In this document: positions 16,563 to 24,915 of the stretch, one piece after another
Layout: each line of letters starts with the position of its first letter
Position numbering within the stretch: the first letter of the stretch is position 1
Assembly: GCA_019638675.1 (NCBI GenBank)
Contig: JAHBTE010000001.1
Coordinates: 590,605-654,604, forward strand
Length of the DNA: 64,000 nucleotides
Source: Fimbriimonadaceae bacterium
Lineage (GTDB): Bacteria; Armatimonadota; Fimbriimonadia; Fimbriimonadales; Fimbriimonadaceae
Direction of reading: 5' to 3'
Program-made: the position numbers and the translations under genes
Notes under the pieces: generated by a model
What the model saw: the letters and a program-made list of their open reading frames with translations, nothing else
The model's database searches: none
What the model was told of the DNA's origin: nothing

Positions 16563-17477
16563 ATGCCACGTGTTTCTATCCTATTTACTTGCTATAACCA
16601 CCTCGAATACCTTCCAATCGCTTGGCAAAGCATTTTTGACCAAACGTTCCAAGATTACGAGATTATTGCTCTGGATGATGGATCAACAGATGGCTCACGA
16701 GAATGGCTGAGCGACCATTCCGACCAAGCAAAAATTATCTTTAACGAGAAGAATTTAGGAACGTACGCGACGCTTAACGTGGGACTGGAGCATGCAAGCG
16801 GGGAGTACGTAGCTGTCTTCAATGACGACGACCTCTGGGCACCAACGAAGTTAGAAAAACAAGTCGCAATGCTTGATGCAAATCCTAAGATTGGGCTAGT
16901 ACACACAGACGGTTACTTTATTGACGGGGAAGGAAACGAGCGACGCGATTCTCCCCTTGGTTTTGACTTTCCGCGCACTGAAACAGGCGATATTTTGCTC
17001 GCGTTGATCTATGCGAACTCCATTATTGCCAGCGCGGTTATGGCGCGAAAATCGTGCTTGGATGAACTTGGCGGTTTCAACTCCAATTATTTCGGATCAG
17101 GGGACTGGGAGATGTGGTACCGAATTGCAGAAAAGCACGATGTCGGATACCTCAGCGATCCGCTGACCATGTACCGAGTACACGGAGCGAACGCAAGCCA
17201 TAAGTTAGAGCGCATCTGGCGCGACGACGAAAAGCTCCGTGAGTGGATTGAGCCGAGAATCGCATCGTATCAAGGCAGATTTCCAGAGCAAGAACTCATT
17301 GCCGCCGAAGCGCATAACTTCGCCTGCCTGGGCACTGTGAAAGTTTTAAACAATCAACCTGCCGCCGGACGCGATTACTATAAAAAATCTCTTGCTTTGA
17401 ACCCGGGCCGCTGGCAAAGTCGGGCAAGAATCCTGGCAAGCTACCTTCCGAGATCAGTCTTCCAAAAGCTCCTCTGA
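16563..17477 (+). CDS. glycosyltransferase family 2
   Basis: An inverting GT-A fold glycosyltransferase acting on the cytoplasmic side. It shows SILFTCYNHLEYLP at the N-terminus, ALDDGSTDGS for the nucleotide-sugar site, and the metal-binding DXD as FNDDDLW near residue 90. A C-terminal region of about 70 residues follows the core domain. Last gene of the run from yebC; its end overlaps the convergent SpoIIM-like gene by 24 bases. Sugar and acceptor unknown. Confidence 0.88.
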   Translation: MPRVSILFTCYNHLEYLPIAWQSIFDQTFQDYEIIALDDGSTDGSREWLSDHSDQAKIIFNEKNLGTYATLNVGLEHASGEYVAVFNDDDLWAPTKLEKQVAMLDANPKIGLVHTDGYFIDGEGNERRDSPLGFDFPRTETGDILLALIYANSIIASAVMARKSCLDELGGFNSNYFGSGDWEMWYRIAEKHDVGYLSDPLTMYRVHGANASHKLERIWRDDEKLREWIEPRIASYQGRFPEQELIAAEAHNFACLGTVKVLNNQPAAGRDYYKKSLALNPGRWQSRARILASYLPRSVFQKLL

Positions 17478-18470
17478 TTCGGGCGGCAAGCCAAGAGTGA
17501 CGGGATCAATGTTTCGTCCGTAACCCATCAGGAAAGCCGTCCAGCCAGCAAAAGCCACCAAGGCAAAAATTGTTTTGGCTATCTGCGGAACAGCCGGATT
17601 GAAGCTAAAAAATCCTTCAATCGGAGCCGCGGCAAAGATCAATACCAGAGCTAATACGGTCAGAACAAAGGCATCTTTTCCTGCATGCTTCAGCGAATCA
17701 CCCCACCTTCGTCGCCCAGGGAAAAGTAGTCCTGCAACAATCACATACCCAGCCGCGGCGGCGACAAATATCCCCCCAATTTCGCTGACTCCGTGTGGCG
17801 CAACTGAACTGAGCAAGAATCCGAGCTTGCCAACCGTGTTCATTTCGTAGCCTAAGGCACCGATCAGACTTCCGTTTTGCCAGACCATCATCGTGGAGCC
17901 GATTCCCGCCGTGCCGGCGGCGATGCCGATCGTCATGATTCCAACTCTGGGGTTGTTCGTGGCGTACATTCCGGTTGCCATCAATCCTTCGTCAGATGTC
18001 CGTCCTTCGTGCTGACCGGTTTTCCACTGTTCAAAGGTTTCTTCCCAACCTGGCTGGATAAAGTATGCCCTCGTTTGCGGATAAGCGGTCATCATCCCAG
18101 CGGCATAGAACGCGGCAATAAAAAACAATGCGGCTGATAACAAAAACCACTTGATTTGACGCCGGAACGTGGTGGCGCTCAGATATAGCCCTTGTTTGAT
18201 CACCTGCTGAAATTTGCTTGTCCGGGATCGATACAGCTGAGCGTAAGCCTGACTCACCAAAGCGTTGAGATAAGTCACGACATCCTGGTTTGAAGAATGC
18301 GTCACCAAATAGGCGAGGTCGCCCGAAGCTTGCCTATACAGCCGCACGTATTCGATAATTTCTGTACCGGTGAGGTCTCGAAACGTTCGATCTGCCTTGG
18401 TGCAGAGGGCGGCGAGACGGTGCCAACCATTGATTCTCTGAGCTAGATATTTTTCTTCATTGAGAATCAT
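17454..18470 (-). CDS. SpoIIM/DUF95-like integral membrane protein
   Basis: A 338-residue polytopic membrane protein of the stage II sporulation protein M family. A soluble helical N-terminus (about residues 1-110) precedes five or six transmembrane helices. The family signature is seen in MTIGIAAGTAGIGSTMMVWQNG and SVAPHGVSEIGGIF. In Bacillus SpoIIM works in septal peptidoglycan remodelling, but the family also occurs in non-spore-formers, where its role is unclear. No sporulation gene is nearby. Confidence 0.85.
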   Translation of the reverse strand: MILNEEKYLAQRINGWHRLAALCTKADRTFRDLTGTEIIEYVRLYRQASGDLAYLVTHSSNQDVVTYLNALVSQAYAQLYRSRTSKFQQVIKQGLYLSATTFRRQIKWFLLSAALFFIAAFYAAGMMTAYPQTRAYFIQPGWEETFEQWKTGQHEGRTSDEGLMATGMYATNNPRVGIMTIGIAAGTAGIGSTMMVWQNGSLIGALGYEMNTVGKLGFLLSSVAPHGVSEIGGIFVAAAAGYVIVAGLLFPGRRRWGDSLKHAGKDAFVLTVLALVLIFAAAPIEGFFSFNPAVPQIAKTIFALVAFAGWTAFLMGYGRNIDPVTLGLPPESEELLED

Positions 18471-18599
18471 GCTTGCACCTCGGAAGTAAACTACCCCAAA
18501 TTAAAAAGTTAGGTTGCTTTGTGGAGAGAAGCGAGAACATCACGCTCCTCAAGGCGTCAGAATATAAAGAAGTTAAGAACTCTTACCAATTCACTTGAA

Positions 18600-18615
18600 T
18601 TGGCATAGGGATTGC
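18600..18615 (+). promoter_or_regulatory. sigma-54-like promoter element upstream of a sigma factor gene
   Basis: TTGGCAT-AGGGA-TTGC places GG and GC exactly 12 bases apart, as in -24/-12 promoters (consensus TGGCAC-N5-TTGC). It lies about 63 bases before the sigma-factor ATG. Seen by eye only; rpoN and an activator site are not in this window. Confidence 0.35.
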
Positions 18616-18677
18616 CAGGATGGCCTATTAGGAGTGAAACCTCCATCAAGTTCCTCCGTGTTCAAAAACAAGGGTCA

Positions 18678-19523
18678 ATGCACCGAGAATCCGCCCGCCA
18701 CGATACTAGCTCTGCCAGTTACTTGAGTCGATTGACTCAGGCACCCCTTCTCACGGCTGAAGAAGAGAAGGTGCTCACGGTTGAAGCTCAAAACGGTTGC
18801 GCGGAAGCAAAAGAACGGCTTGTCGAATCAAATATACGCCTAGTTATCAATATCGCCAAATCTTATCAATCCCGAGCGATTCCCCTTGAAGATCTAATTC
18901 AAGAGGGTGTCATCGGACTGATTACGGCAATCGAAAGGTTTGATCCCACCAAAGGATTCCGATTCTCAACTTACGCTACTCACTGGGTTAAGCAAGCCAT
19001 CGGTCGCGCGGTGGATTGCAAAGCGAAAACGATTCGACTTCCTGCCCACATCAGCCAAACCTTGAGGAAAGTCGAAAAAACCCGGAGCGACCTCACTCAC
19101 AGCACTGGTGCAGAGCCAACTCCCGAACAGCTTGCCCGCGAAATGGGAATGAGCCTGAGGAAACTAAATTCCCTGCTTCAAGCGTCTCAAGAACTTATCA
19201 GCTTAGATGTCCGTGTAGGAGATGGCGAAAATACAACCCTCGGGGCAATGATTCACGATTCAGGTGCTCACGATCCCGAAGCGCTCGTGCTACAAAGCGA
19301 AATCATTGAAGAACTACAAGAGGTTCTGTTGTTGCTTACGGATCGAGAACGACGCATCGTGACCTATCGTCTACGCAACGACGACGGAACCACCAATTTC
19401 CGCGACGACCTCAGCGAAGAACTACATATCACCCGTGAGCGAGTTCGCCAGATAGAAATCCAAGCGATAAAGAAACTACGACAGATCGCCACTCGGCGTA
19501 AATCTAAGGAATATTTCGCTTAA
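18678..19523 (+). CDS. RpoD-like (group 2) sigma-70 factor
   Basis: A 281-residue sigma factor close to the housekeeping type but without region 1.1. It begins at region 1.2 (YLSRLTQAPLLTAEEE), has region 2 with LVINIAKSYQSRAIPLEDLIQEGVIG and FSTYATHWVKQAI, region 3, and region 4 ending in TRERVRQIEIQAIKKLRQ. ATG 18678 is preferred because AAGGG lies five bases upstream; a TTG at 18612 would add 22 residues. It is probably a non-essential stress or growth-phase sigma factor (inference), the third sigma factor in this window. Confidence 0.9.
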   Translation: MHRESARHDTSSASYLSRLTQAPLLTAEEEKVLTVEAQNGCAEAKERLVESNIRLVINIAKSYQSRAIPLEDLIQEGVIGLITAIERFDPTKGFRFSTYATHWVKQAIGRAVDCKAKTIRLPAHISQTLRKVEKTRSDLTHSTGAEPTPEQLAREMGMSLRKLNSLLQASQELISLDVRVGDGENTTLGAMIHDSGAHDPEALVLQSEIIEELQEVLLLLTDRERRIVTYRLRNDDGTTNFRDDLSEELHITRERVRQIEIQAIKKLRQIATRRKSKEYFA

Positions 19524-19590
19524 TTCAGGTCCTTTGCAACGTTCAACAACGGCATAACGTTCAATATCAAAAGCGGATTGAACACACCCC

Positions 19591-20277
19591 ATGGGCGGCT
19601 TTCTCGACATCATTCTCCACCTGGATAAATACCTCCAAGATCTGATTAATCAGTACGGAACGGTTGTCCATGGATTTTTGTTCCTTGTCCTGTTTTTGGA
19701 AACGGGTTTGGTCATCATGCCGTTTCTTCCCGGCGATTCACTCTTATTTGCGGCGGGATTATTTGCGCATCCAGGAAAGGGCTTGAGCCTCCCTCTACTG
19801 TTGTTCGGGCTTCCTTTTGCCTCGGTACTCGGCGATACGGTGAATTTCCACATTGGGAAATGGTTAGGAACTCGATTCCTGTTCAAAGCAAAATTTTTCA
19901 AGCCGCAGTGGCTAGATAAAACTCGGCACTTTTACGAAAAGCATGGGACAAAAACTATTATCTTGGGTCGGTTTGTGCCCATCGTGCGCACGGTTGCCCC
20001 ATTCGTTGCGGGAATGGATGCCATGCCATTCTCCAAATATCTTCCACGCTGTATTTTAGGAAGCTTTATTTGGGTCTGGGTTTGCGTTGGCGCAGGCTAT
20101 TTATTGGGGGAAATCCCTTGGGTGAGAGAGAATTTTGAACTCGTCATTCTCGGCGTTGTTATCCTGAGCGTGATCGGCATTGCTCTGGAACTGTATCGAG
20201 AAAAAACCTCACACAAACGCAACCCCAAACCTGCAAAAACAGAAGATGTCGTTGCGGACCCCGTATCCGGTGAATAA
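19591..20277 (+). CDS. DedA/VTT family membrane protein
   Basis: Integral membrane protein of the DedA family, implicated in lipid-carrier or phospholipid flipping. The 228-residue protein has the family signatures FLETGLVIMPFLPGDSLLF and GRFVPIVRTVAPFVAGMDAM, with re-entrant and transmembrane helices throughout. A charged tail (from about residue 205) is cytoplasmic. It lies just upstream of fabZ-lpxA, consistent with an envelope role. Confidence 0.92.
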   Translation: MGGFLDIILHLDKYLQDLINQYGTVVHGFLFLVLFLETGLVIMPFLPGDSLLFAAGLFAHPGKGLSLPLLLFGLPFASVLGDTVNFHIGKWLGTRFLFKAKFFKPQWLDKTRHFYEKHGTKTIILGRFVPIVRTVAPFVAGMDAMPFSKYLPRCILGSFIWVWVCVGAGYLLGEIPWVRENFELVILGVVILSVIGIALELYREKTSHKRNPKPAKTEDVVADPVSGE

Positions 20278-20306
20278 GCTGACATAATCAAACAGTTTTG
20301 ACACAA

Positions 20307-20735
20307 ATGCAGATTCACGACATCCTGAAGTATCTGCCTCACCGGTATCCCATTTTAATGGTTGACCGAATTATAGAGGTGGTTCCAGGCAAAAGTTGCG
20401 TTGGCATTAAAAATGTCACCGTCAATGAACCCCACTTCCAGGGCCATTATCCCGGTATGCCGATCATGCCTGGCGTTTTAATCGTCGAATCTATGGCGCA
20501 AGCTGGAGCTGTAATTCTGCTCAGCGATCCGCAATTTGAAGGCTTAGTTCCAGTAATTGGTTCAATTGATGCCGTTAAATTCCGCCGCCAGGTTATCCCA
20601 GGCGACGTTCTCCGGCTGGAAGTTGAACTTTTGAAACTAAAAGGAACCGTCGGAAAAATACACGGAACTGCATCAGTTGATGGAGATGTGGCCGCGGAGA
20701 TGGACATGATGTTCAAACTCCTCCCGAAAGGGTAA
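20307..20735 (+). CDS. fabZ: 3-hydroxyacyl-ACP dehydratase FabZ
   Basis: Dehydrates 3-hydroxyacyl-ACP in fatty acid elongation. The 142-residue hot-dog fold protein has the N-terminal LPHRYPILMVDRI and the active-site stretch GHYPGMPIMPGVLIVESMAQ with catalytic His and Glu. ATG 20307 is chosen; a TTG nine bases upstream is possible. It sits 12 bases before lpxA, the classic pairing in which both enzymes compete for hydroxyacyl-ACP. Confidence 0.95.
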   Translation: MQIHDILKYLPHRYPILMVDRIIEVVPGKSCVGIKNVTVNEPHFQGHYPGMPIMPGVLIVESMAQAGAVILLSDPQFEGLVPVIGSIDAVKFRRQVIPGDVLRLEVELLKLKGTVGKIHGTASVDGDVAAEMDMMFKLLPKG

Positions 20736-20747
20736 TTAGGAAAATCA

Positions 20748-21536
20748 TTGGCGAATATCCACCCGACCGCACTTGTAAGCCCACAATCTCACATTGCAGA
20801 AAACGTTGAGATTGGGCCTTATTCTATTGTCGACGCTAAAGCGGTGATTGGTGCTGGATGTATTTTGGAAAGCCATGCCACAGTGCACGGCAACGTGGTG
20901 ATGGGTGAGCGCAACCGTGTTTGTCAAGGCGCGATTATTGGCGGTAACCCACAAGATAAAAAATACCAAGGCGAGGAAACTTTTCTTGAAATTGGCGATG
21001 ATAACTTTTTTGGTGAATACGTAACCGTACATCGTGCCACTGGCGCAGGTTTGAAAACCGTTATTGGCAATCGTAATTATTTGATGGCCTTTGTGCATAT
21101 TGGCCACAACTGCCACATCACCAACGATGTCACGATCACCAACAACGTCGGAATTTCGGGACATGCCACGATTGAAGAAATGGCGGTGATCGGCGGCATG
21201 GTGGGCATTCACCAATTTGTCCGAGTTGGCAAAATGGCGATGGTTGGCGGAATGTCGCGAATTGTTAGAGATGTCCCTCCCTTTATGATCGTCGAAGGAC
21301 GTGACCAAACGGTTTACGATATCAATGCCGTTGGCTTGCGACGGATTGGCATCAAACCTGAAGCTCGCATGGCTCTGCACAAAGCTACAAAGCTCATTTT
21401 TAAGTCTAAATTGTCGCTTTCTAACGCGATGGAAGTGGTTCGCCGCGAGGTCACAATGACAGAAGAAGTCGAGTACCTGCTGGCCTTTATGGAAAGGCTC
21501 TACAAGGGTAAGAACGGTCGTGGAGACCAGAGGTAA
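20748..21536 (+). CDS. lpxA: UDP-N-acetylglucosamine acyltransferase LpxA
   Basis: First enzyme of lipid A synthesis: transfers a hydroxyacyl chain to the 3-OH of UDP-GlcNAc. The protein starts at TTG with TTAGGA upstream and is 262 residues long. It shows the left-handed beta-helix hexapeptide repeats (ALVSPQSHI, VEIGPYSIV) and the catalytic-His segment FVHIGHNCHI, then the C-terminal helical domain. Its presence implies an outer membrane with lipid A or a related glycolipid. lpxB, lpxC and lpxD are not in this window. Confidence 0.95.
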   Translation: MANIHPTALVSPQSHIAENVEIGPYSIVDAKAVIGAGCILESHATVHGNVVMGERNRVCQGAIIGGNPQDKKYQGEETFLEIGDDNFFGEYVTVHRATGAGLKTVIGNRNYLMAFVHIGHNCHITNDVTITNNVGISGHATIEEMAVIGGMVGIHQFVRVGKMAMVGGMSRIVRDVPPFMIVEGRDQTVYDINAVGLRRIGIKPEARMALHKATKLIFKSKLSLSNAMEVVRREVTMTEEVEYLLAFMERLYKGKNGRGDQR

Positions 21537-21545
21537 AATAGGTTC

Positions 21546-21878
21546 ATGGCAAAGCTCACAGAAGGCGATCGAGTACAAGTGGTCACTCGACCAGTTACGG
21601 AAGAAGATCGCTCAGTCCACAAGTTCTTTGAGCACATGCAAGGTTTAACTGGAACAGTCTCCAATTACTATAACAAGGATGAGGTCGCAGTCAATATTGA
21701 CCTCGACTGCCTTACCGATGTCCCCAAAGACGTTCACAAAATTGCGACCGAGCGAGTAAGAGAGCGATTTAATGAAAATGTCAGCGAAGAGTTGAAGAAA
21801 CTTCTCGAAAAAGATGAGCAGAATTTCACGCCGCACTATGTACTTTTATTGCGCGAACAAGATCTCAAGAAAATCTGA
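21546..21878 (+). CDS. hypothetical protein with SH3/KOW-like N-terminus, 110 aa
   Basis: A 110-residue soluble protein. The first 55 residues (LTEGDRVQVVTR, then LTGTVSNYYNKDEVAVNID) look like a KOW or SH3-like barrel that binds RNA, DNA or protein; the rest is charged and helical. It begins nine bases after lpxA, so it is probably in that operon. The family is not recognised. Confidence 0.65.
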   Translation: MAKLTEGDRVQVVTRPVTEEDRSVHKFFEHMQGLTGTVSNYYNKDEVAVNIDLDCLTDVPKDVHKIATERVRERFNENVSEELKKLLEKDEQNFTPHYVLLLREQDLKKI

Positions 21879-21901
21879 TTCTGAATCTTTCGTAAGCATC
21901 G

Positions 21902-21907
21902 TATAAT
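21902..21907 (+). promoter_or_regulatory. TATAAT box eight bases before a start codon
   Basis: A perfect TATAAT ends eight bases before the ATG at 21916, so transcription should begin at or next to the start codon (leaderless message). No convincing -35 was found. Confidence 0.5.
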
Positions 21908-21915
21908 TTCGATAC

Positions 21916-22758
21916 ATGATAGGTGAAACCCTTGAAATGGTCATTACTTTGGCCTTTCTGTTCCCCATTTTTATGGTGTGTTTAGTTCGTGTGCTGTGGT
22001 GGACAGTCGCTGGAGATATTGACGCCGCGCCGGGCATCCTCACAATGATCTTGCTCATAGTGGCGTTTGCATTTGCCGCGGGAACTAAGAATCCAGTCGC
22101 CCAAGGAGCGACGATTATTGCGACCCTTTCCCTCATGGTGATGTTTCCATTTGCGAGCAACTATTTGGATCGCCATGATCTGAGAGAAATCAATGCCGAG
22201 CACATTGACCGGGCATTTTTAGAGCTTTCACTCCATCCTGACAATTTTCCAGCCTGGTTTAAGCTATGCGACAGCTTGTTTCAGGCTGGTTATCACGGTC
22301 ACGCAATTGCCCTGGGTGAACAAACAATCAACCGCCTGCCCGTTGAACGTGACCCGTTCAAAAACGTTTCCTTGCGAGATATGTATTTGAGCGAAGAACG
22401 CATGATTAAGCAATGGCGCGTGGATAGTCGTGATCCGAAGCGGCACAAACCAGTTGCATGCCCTAAATGCGGAGCTATGAATCAGCCGGGCACGATTAAC
22501 TGCGTCAAGTGTGGAATCCCATACCTTTTGTTGCTCAGCCGCAAGATGGGGACACGAAGTAGAGCCTTCACCAAGCTTGTAATCGGTTGGGCTCTCATCT
22601 CGGGAATTATTCCTCTTGCGGCATTTTGGGGCACTATTGCGGGTGGGCCAGGATTGTTTATGGGAATATTTGTTGGGTTAATCATTCTCGGCGGCGTTTT
22701 CTACTGGATATTCCGAGATCCATCGGGCCAGCCGGAAAGATTTACGCCGTTTTCCTAG
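21916..22758 (+). CDS. membrane protein with central zinc ribbon
   Basis: A 280-residue protein: three hydrophobic helices in the first 80 residues, a soluble helical, TPR-like segment, a zinc ribbon with CPKCGAMN and CVKCGIPY (about residues 180-205), and two C-terminal transmembrane helices. Function unknown. The zinc-ribbon style recalls the TPR proteins at 45.7-48.7 kb. The gene probably has its own promoter and is convergent with the metallo-hydrolase gene (four-base overlap). Confidence 0.7.
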   Translation: MIGETLEMVITLAFLFPIFMVCLVRVLWWTVAGDIDAAPGILTMILLIVAFAFAAGTKNPVAQGATIIATLSLMVMFPFASNYLDRHDLREINAEHIDRAFLELSLHPDNFPAWFKLCDSLFQAGYHGHAIALGEQTINRLPVERDPFKNVSLRDMYLSEERMIKQWRVDSRDPKRHKPVACPKCGAMNQPGTINCVKCGIPYLLLLSRKMGTRSRAFTKLVIGWALISGIIPLAAFWGTIAGGPGLFMGIFVGLIILGGVFYWIFRDPSGQPERFTPFS

Positions 22759-23561
22759 AATTCAACAACAACACCGTCGTAGCCGATGTTGATTCCGTGA
22801 GGAGTAAAGAACTTCAATAGTTCGTCATGGGTAGCTTCACCCTGATGACTGTGGTGAGTAGTCCAGATTTGAGTTCCCGCGTGGATTGATCCCTGCTTAT
22901 TCAAGCGCTCGATAACCGACATGAACTCGTTTGCATCCAAGTGACCGTCGTAATTGGTGCTGGCGAAGCCTTCAGAGCACTCCAGAATCAAGCAGTCTAG
23001 TTTGTGATCTTGCAGGGCTTCCCAAGTTGGCGGATCCCAAATTCCCGTATCTGTTCCGTACAGGAGTTTGCGGTCACCATCGGAAATCACGTAGTTATGT
23101 GCGTCCTCAGAATCTAAGTGGTGCGCTCGAACTGGCAAGATGTCGTAACCAGCATGTTTGAAAGTTTCAAAACTCTTGGTTGTGTGCATCTCAAACGGCC
23201 AATCTGGAAACTTGTCTAGAATGCGTCGGCAGATCGCCATGTTCGCATAGATCACAAACCCCACAAATTCGCAATCGTTGAATGGGTAAAGCGCGTACAT
23301 GAGCTCATCCGGCGCAAAATGATCCGCATCCGAGTGAGTGAACATCAGAGCGGTCCAATCGCGGGCATCCAAGCCATCCCGGACGATCTGCATCCACGAA
23401 TCTGGGCCGAGGTCAATCTTGATCGAGTCATCTACCAGAGCAGCACTGCGAGAACGAATATCCTTGCCGCCGTGTTTTCGAGCATAAACACTCACCCGGC
23501 TGTCGCTGTAAAAAGCGGGAACGCCGTCCGCGCCGCCCGTGCCCATCAGGCGGATTTTCAT
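22755..23561 (-). CDS. metallo-beta-lactamase-fold hydrolase (PhnP-like)
   Basis: A 268-residue MBL-fold phosphodiesterase-like enzyme. The metal-binding motif is FTHSDADHFAP (HxDxDH), with further ligands in GTDTGIW and the C-terminal TTHHSHQG. The N-terminus RLMGTGGADGVPAF matches PhnP and lipoate/tRNase Z-like hydrolases. The start overlaps the stop of the DUF1015 gene by four bases. Possible substrates are cyclic phosphates or RNA; not determinable from context. Confidence 0.85.
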   Translation of the reverse strand: MKIRLMGTGGADGVPAFYSDSRVSVYARKHGGKDIRSRSAALVDDSIKIDLGPDSWMQIVRDGLDARDWTALMFTHSDADHFAPDELMYALYPFNDCEFVGFVIYANMAICRRILDKFPDWPFEMHTTKSFETFKHAGYDILPVRAHHLDSEDAHNYVISDGDRKLLYGTDTGIWDPPTWEALQDHKLDCLILECSEGFASTNYDGHLDANEFMSVIERLNKQGSIHAGTQIWTTHHSHQGEATHDELLKFFTPHGINIGYDGVVVEF

Positions 23562-24844
23562 ACTTCAAAATCCTTGAGAGACCACATCACCATCCCGCTC
23601 AAGAGCTTGGGATAGTAATAGGTGCTTTTTTGCGGCATAAAATCGCCGCCCAGCGCGATGTAGCGCATGTCATCCACGGTTGGGGGATTCATGAGGAATG
23701 CGGCAGGAGAGCCTTCGCTTACAGCATCTAACGCTTCGTGTTCCAGCCGCGTGTAGGTAAAGAAGTCGTGACCGGTCAAACCGAGCAACTTGGCGAATAC
23801 ATAACCGTGAAGAATGCTTACATCGAGTCGTTTGAGGTCGTCTCCGCCAGGGCCAGCGATTTCGGCAACTAACGCATCAATGTTGCGAATCTCGGCGACT
23901 AATCCTTCGCCGCCCGGCAAAGCTACGCCTAGAGCACGTCCACCGTTAGCTTCAATTCGCTGCAATTCTCCCATGATGTGGTTGTTAGAAACTCCACGGA
24001 CATCAAATTGTTCGCTGAGCAGGGTTTTCAGCCTATCTGCATCAACGGGCATGGATTTAAGAATTCGGTGGGTTGGCAGAAGCACAAGACCAGGATCGCT
24101 GATGCTGCATAAAGCCATCATCATAAAGTCTTCGGCAATCAGCCCTGGCTTGTCGCCAAGAGCTTCGCGGAATCCAAGGGCGGTTTCGTACCGATGGTGA
24201 CCATCTGCGATCCAAACAGTTTTGGGATCCATGCCCGCGCTAATCTCAGCCAGCGCAGATTGGTCAACAATTCGCTCGAACTTGTGTTCGATGCCGTCGT
24301 CGCTGGTTTGAATATCGGCAATTAATTCTCCGGGGCTTCCAGTCACCAAATTGTGCAGGGCCGAGCCTTGGTCTTCATAAAGTCCAAAAATGCACTCGAG
24401 GTGGCTTCGAGTCGCTTCGAGCACTCGCAAACGATCTTCCTTGTGCTTTGGGAAGGTCTGCTCGTGCGGCAGAACGATTTTCTTTGAATAAGGCTCTACT
24501 TTAATCGTCGCTACCAGCTTGGTGCGCTCAAACATTTGGTTCGTGCCAGGCACAGCAAACTTCTGTGAATAACGATAATAAGCTGGTCGATCTTCCAGTT
24601 GGATTAAACCATCGCGTCGCCATTCTTCGAGGCGACTGGCACTGCGGGCATATTTAATATATTTACTGCGATCGTCGGGTTCAGATTCGGGCAAAGTCAA
24701 TCGAACAACGTTGTTTGCATCTTGAGCTGCTAAAGCTTCTCGTTCGGCCGGAGAAATCACGTCGTAAGGAGGTGCGACGATGTTTGCCAAGCGGCTTGGT
24801 TCTACGTTGAACCGCAGACCTCGGAAGGGTCGAATCGTTGCCAT
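23558..24844 (-). CDS. DUF1015 family protein
   Basis: A 428-residue soluble protein of the DUF1015 family, recognised by the N-terminus ATIRPFRGLRFN, the VAPPYDVISP motif, LPHEQTFPKHKEDRL, and WIADGHHRYETAL in the middle. No biochemical role is established for the family; it is sometimes found near serine or phosphate metabolism genes. Here it is coupled to the MBL-fold hydrolase. Confidence 0.9.
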   Translation of the reverse strand: MATIRPFRGLRFNVEPSRLANIVAPPYDVISPAEREALAAQDANNVVRLTLPESEPDDRSKYIKYARSASRLEEWRRDGLIQLEDRPAYYRYSQKFAVPGTNQMFERTKLVATIKVEPYSKKIVLPHEQTFPKHKEDRLRVLEATRSHLECIFGLYEDQGSALHNLVTGSPGELIADIQTSDDGIEHKFERIVDQSALAEISAGMDPKTVWIADGHHRYETALGFREALGDKPGLIAEDFMMMALCSISDPGLVLLPTHRILKSMPVDADRLKTLLSEQFDVRGVSNNHIMGELQRIEANGGRALGVALPGGEGLVAEIRNIDALVAEIAGPGGDDLKRLDVSILHGYVFAKLLGLTGHDFFTYTRLEHEALDAVSEGSPAAFLMNPPTVDDMRYIALGGDFMPQKSTYYYPKLLSGMVMWSLKDFEV

Positions 24845-24915
24845 AAGTCGAGCGAAGTTACCGCACCAAAGTTATTGACCAATGGGCGGGACCTTACACA
24901 AATCAACTATCCAGC

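Noticed and set aside
20745-21578. 277-codon minus-strand frame opposite lpxA
   Set aside because: His/Asn-rich low-quality translation caused by the hexapeptide-repeat codons of lpxA.
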